5,993 nucleotides of DNA, taken from contig CAIMUU010000047.1 in NCBI GenBank assembly GCA_903844835.1, positions 1-5,993 on the forward strand. Reading direction: 5' to 3'. This stretch comes from an uncultured bacterium (GTDB lineage: Bacteria; Patescibacteriota; Saccharimonadia; Saccharimonadales; Saccharimonadaceae). The notes beneath the pieces were generated by a model. It searched no databases. It worked only from the letters and a program-made list of their open reading frames with translations, and had not been told where the DNA came from. Shown here one piece after another: positions 5,158 through 5,993 of the stretch. A program made the translations under genes and the position numbers. The stretch's first letter is position 1. Each line of letters begins with the position of its first letter.

Positions 5158-5185
5158 ATGATAGCATAAACACCACAAACATCAG
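5158..5185 (-). promoter_or_regulatory. possible promoter giving a near-leaderless transcript
   Basis: On the minus strand a -10-like TATCAT (5158-5163) lies 16 nt downstream of CTGATG (5180-5185), a partial -35. The start would fall near 5151, about 3 nt before the ATG at 5148. This fits the lack of a ribosome site there. Both boxes are imperfect. Confidence 0.3.
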
Positions 5186-5205
5186 CCCGAAACAGACTAT
5201 TGCAC

Positions 5206-5222
5206 AGAAGGACGGACCTTCT
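5206..5222 (+). repeat. REP-like hairpin, copy beside the transposase stop
   Basis: AGAAGG-ACGGA-CCTTCT is a 6-bp stem with a 5-nt loop, 17 bp beyond the transposase stop. It is the exact reverse complement of 5891-5907 on the other side of the gene. Confidence 0.8.
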
Positions 5223-5238
5223 AAATAAAGGAAATGTT

Positions 5239-5859
5239 TTATAATATATTATTTGCCAAAGAATACTTGATGTCATCAAGTGATTTCTTGTAATCCACAT
5301 AATCATCCAAGAAATCAGCATATATCGGTAATGTCCCAAAAAGTTCAATGATTTTATCTTGTTGCAACCATTCTGGCTGTCCAATACCAAAGTAGGCGCC
5401 AGCACTTGAGTATAGGTAGTTTCGCCAATCCTTTGGATTCAAATGGATATATCGGCTAATATGCATCAAGTAACTATCAGATGTAATCATAGAAGCCTTG
5501 TATCGACTTTCGAATAACGCCCCAGAAGAATCATATCTTTTATTGTAATAGCTACTATAGCTAGTCATCACGCTACGCATCAGTTGTGACATAGCACCTT
5601 TTTCTTCCTGATAAACCAAAAGATGGAAGTGGCTATCTAGCAAACAGTAGCATAATAACTCTATTTTTCCCCTTAGGTGAGCGTAGGGCTTGCCATACTT
5701 ATCGGATTCTTCGCTAATTGATAGATGGCGTTTAAATAAATTCAAAAACACGCGATAATCTTGATCGTCTTGAAATATCTTTTGTCGACCATGGCCACGA
5801 GCATAAATATGATAATAACTTTGCTCGATATCAACCTTCAGAACATTTCGGCTAGGCAT
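5239..5859 (-). CDS. REP-associated tyrosine transposase (RAYT, TnpA_REP / Y1 HUH family)
   Basis: This single-strand DNA transposase is related to IS200/IS605 TnpA; relatives bind and cleave REP hairpins. The first strand is YYHIYARGHGRQKIF (15-29), matching the family YHV..RG..R..IF pattern. The HUH motif is H77-F-H79 in LLDSHFHLLV, and SGALFESRYKASMI (112-125) and SYLMHISRYIHLNP (129-142) are family signatures. Y130 lies 51 residues after the second His, the spacing I recall for the catalytic Tyr of E. coli TnpA_REP (Y115); Y137 is the alternative. At 206 residues the frame is intact and of usual length, with an extra C-terminal helical tail from about 165. The ATG at 5859 has no Shine-Dalgarno, which suggests low expression. 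Its 5' untranslated region would carry the right-hand REP hairpin, allowing autoregulation by DNA or RNA binding (inference). Confidence 0.92.
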   Translation of the reverse strand: MPSRNVLKVDIEQSYYHIYARGHGRQKIFQDDQDYRVFLNLFKRHLSISEESDKYGKPYAHLRGKIELLCYCLLDSHFHLLVYQEEKGAMSQLMRSVMTSYSSYYNKRYDSSGALFESRYKASMITSDSYLMHISRYIHLNPKDWRNYLYSSAGAYFGIGQPEWLQQDKIIELFGTLPIYADFLDDYVDYKKSLDDIKYSLANNIL

Positions 5860-5886
5860 ATTTATATATTACACAATAAAAGTTAA

Positions 5887-5911
5887 TTTTAGAAGGTCCG
5901 TCCTTCTAAAA
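5887..5911 (+). repeat. REP-like hairpin, copy upstream of the transposase start
   Basis: TTTTAGAAGG-TCCGT-CCTTCTAAAA is a perfect 10-bp stem with a 5-nt loop. The core 5891-5907 is the inverted twin of 5206-5222. It lies 28 bp upstream of the transposase ATG, between the gene and its candidate promoter. Confidence 0.85.
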
Positions 5912-5927
5912 AGAGCTAAAATATCGG

Positions 5928-5936
5928 GGACCTTCT
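5928..5936 (+). repeat. half REP-like element
   Basis: GGACCTTCT repeats the right half of the element at 5214-5222 and is the inverse of 5891-5899 (AGAAGGTCC). The pair at the right side is thus in inverted orientation, like a degenerate BIME. It is short, so chance is possible. Confidence 0.4.
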
Positions 5937-5960
5937 GGCACTATAATTATTAACATTGGT

Positions 5961-5988
5961 CTTATATTGTAATTAATACTTTTTACAA
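5961..5988 (-). promoter_or_regulatory. possible transposase promoter
   Basis: On the minus strand TTGTAA (5983-5988) and TATAAG (5961-5966) are separated by 16 nt. The predicted start is near 5954, giving a 5' leader of about 95 nt that contains the half REP and the full REP hairpin. The region is AT-rich, so false matches are easy. Confidence 0.35.
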
Positions 5989-5993
5989 AATTA

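Larger units (their letters stand above)
5206..5936 (-). mobile_element. RAYT transposase with flanking REP-like hairpins
   Basis: The element consists of a REP-associated tyrosine transposase gene enclosed by inverted 17-nt palindromic elements (5206-5222 and within 5887-5911) plus a half-copy (5928-5936). RAYT genes are typically single-copy and linked to REP/BIME palindromes, which they cut as single strands. No target duplication is expected for HUH enzymes and none was seen. The outer limits are uncertain. Confidence 0.7.

Noticed and set aside
5154..5405. 83-codon minus-strand frame overlapping the transposase end
   Set aside because: It overlaps the well-supported transposase in another frame and crosses the REP hairpin. 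It shows no frameshifted transposase motifs.

Overview
The window looks like a piece of a small, gene-dense bacterial genome, most likely Patescibacteria/CPR and probably Candidatus Saccharibacteria. This placement is an inference from the compact overlapping genes, the short TilS, the style of the FtsH N-terminus and the small lineage-type hypothetical proteins; I could run no database search. Every protein gene lies on the minus strand. The only confident plus-strand gene is a tRNA.

Region 1 (1-3160, minus strand): a promoter near 3130-3156 and a leader of about 160 nt precede four tightly packed genes. They are a small hypothetical gene (2691-2960), a Y-family DNA polymerase (dinB, 1484-2698, 8-nt overlap with its predecessor), tilS (tRNA-Ile lysidine synthetase, starting 43 nt after dinB) and ftsH (membrane AAA protease, cut by the left edge after 170 codons). 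tilS next to ftsH is a known bacterial arrangement, here without the hpt gene that often lies between them. The run looks like one operon combining translesion synthesis, tRNA modification and membrane proteostasis.

Region 2 (about 3160-3775): about 600 bases without a protein gene, but full of structure. A plus-strand promoter (3234-3262) faces away from the dinB operon. Downstream, 3297-3498 folds almost completely into consecutive hairpins arranged as two repeated modules, with tandem G-A/G-A internal loops and a CUUG tetraloop that make sense only on the plus strand. It ends 2 nt before a tRNA with anticodon CAT (3501-3577, CCA encoded). I interpret this as an undescribed structured RNA cotranscribed with the tRNA. 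After the tRNA come a GCAA-capped terminator-like hairpin, a perfect 16-nt inverted copy of the tRNA T-arm, and two more strong hairpins.

Region 3 (3775-5185): a two-gene operon of a coiled-coil hypothetical protein (4672-5148) and a divergent protein-kinase-fold protein (3775-4668) with a recognisable Lys, catalytic Asp and DFG motif. Its role is unknown.

Region 4 (5206-5993): a RAYT/TnpA_REP family tyrosine (HUH) transposase (5239-5859) flanked by inverted 17-nt REP-like hairpins and a third half-copy. The outer 130 bases are AT-rich and hold only these elements and a possible promoter.
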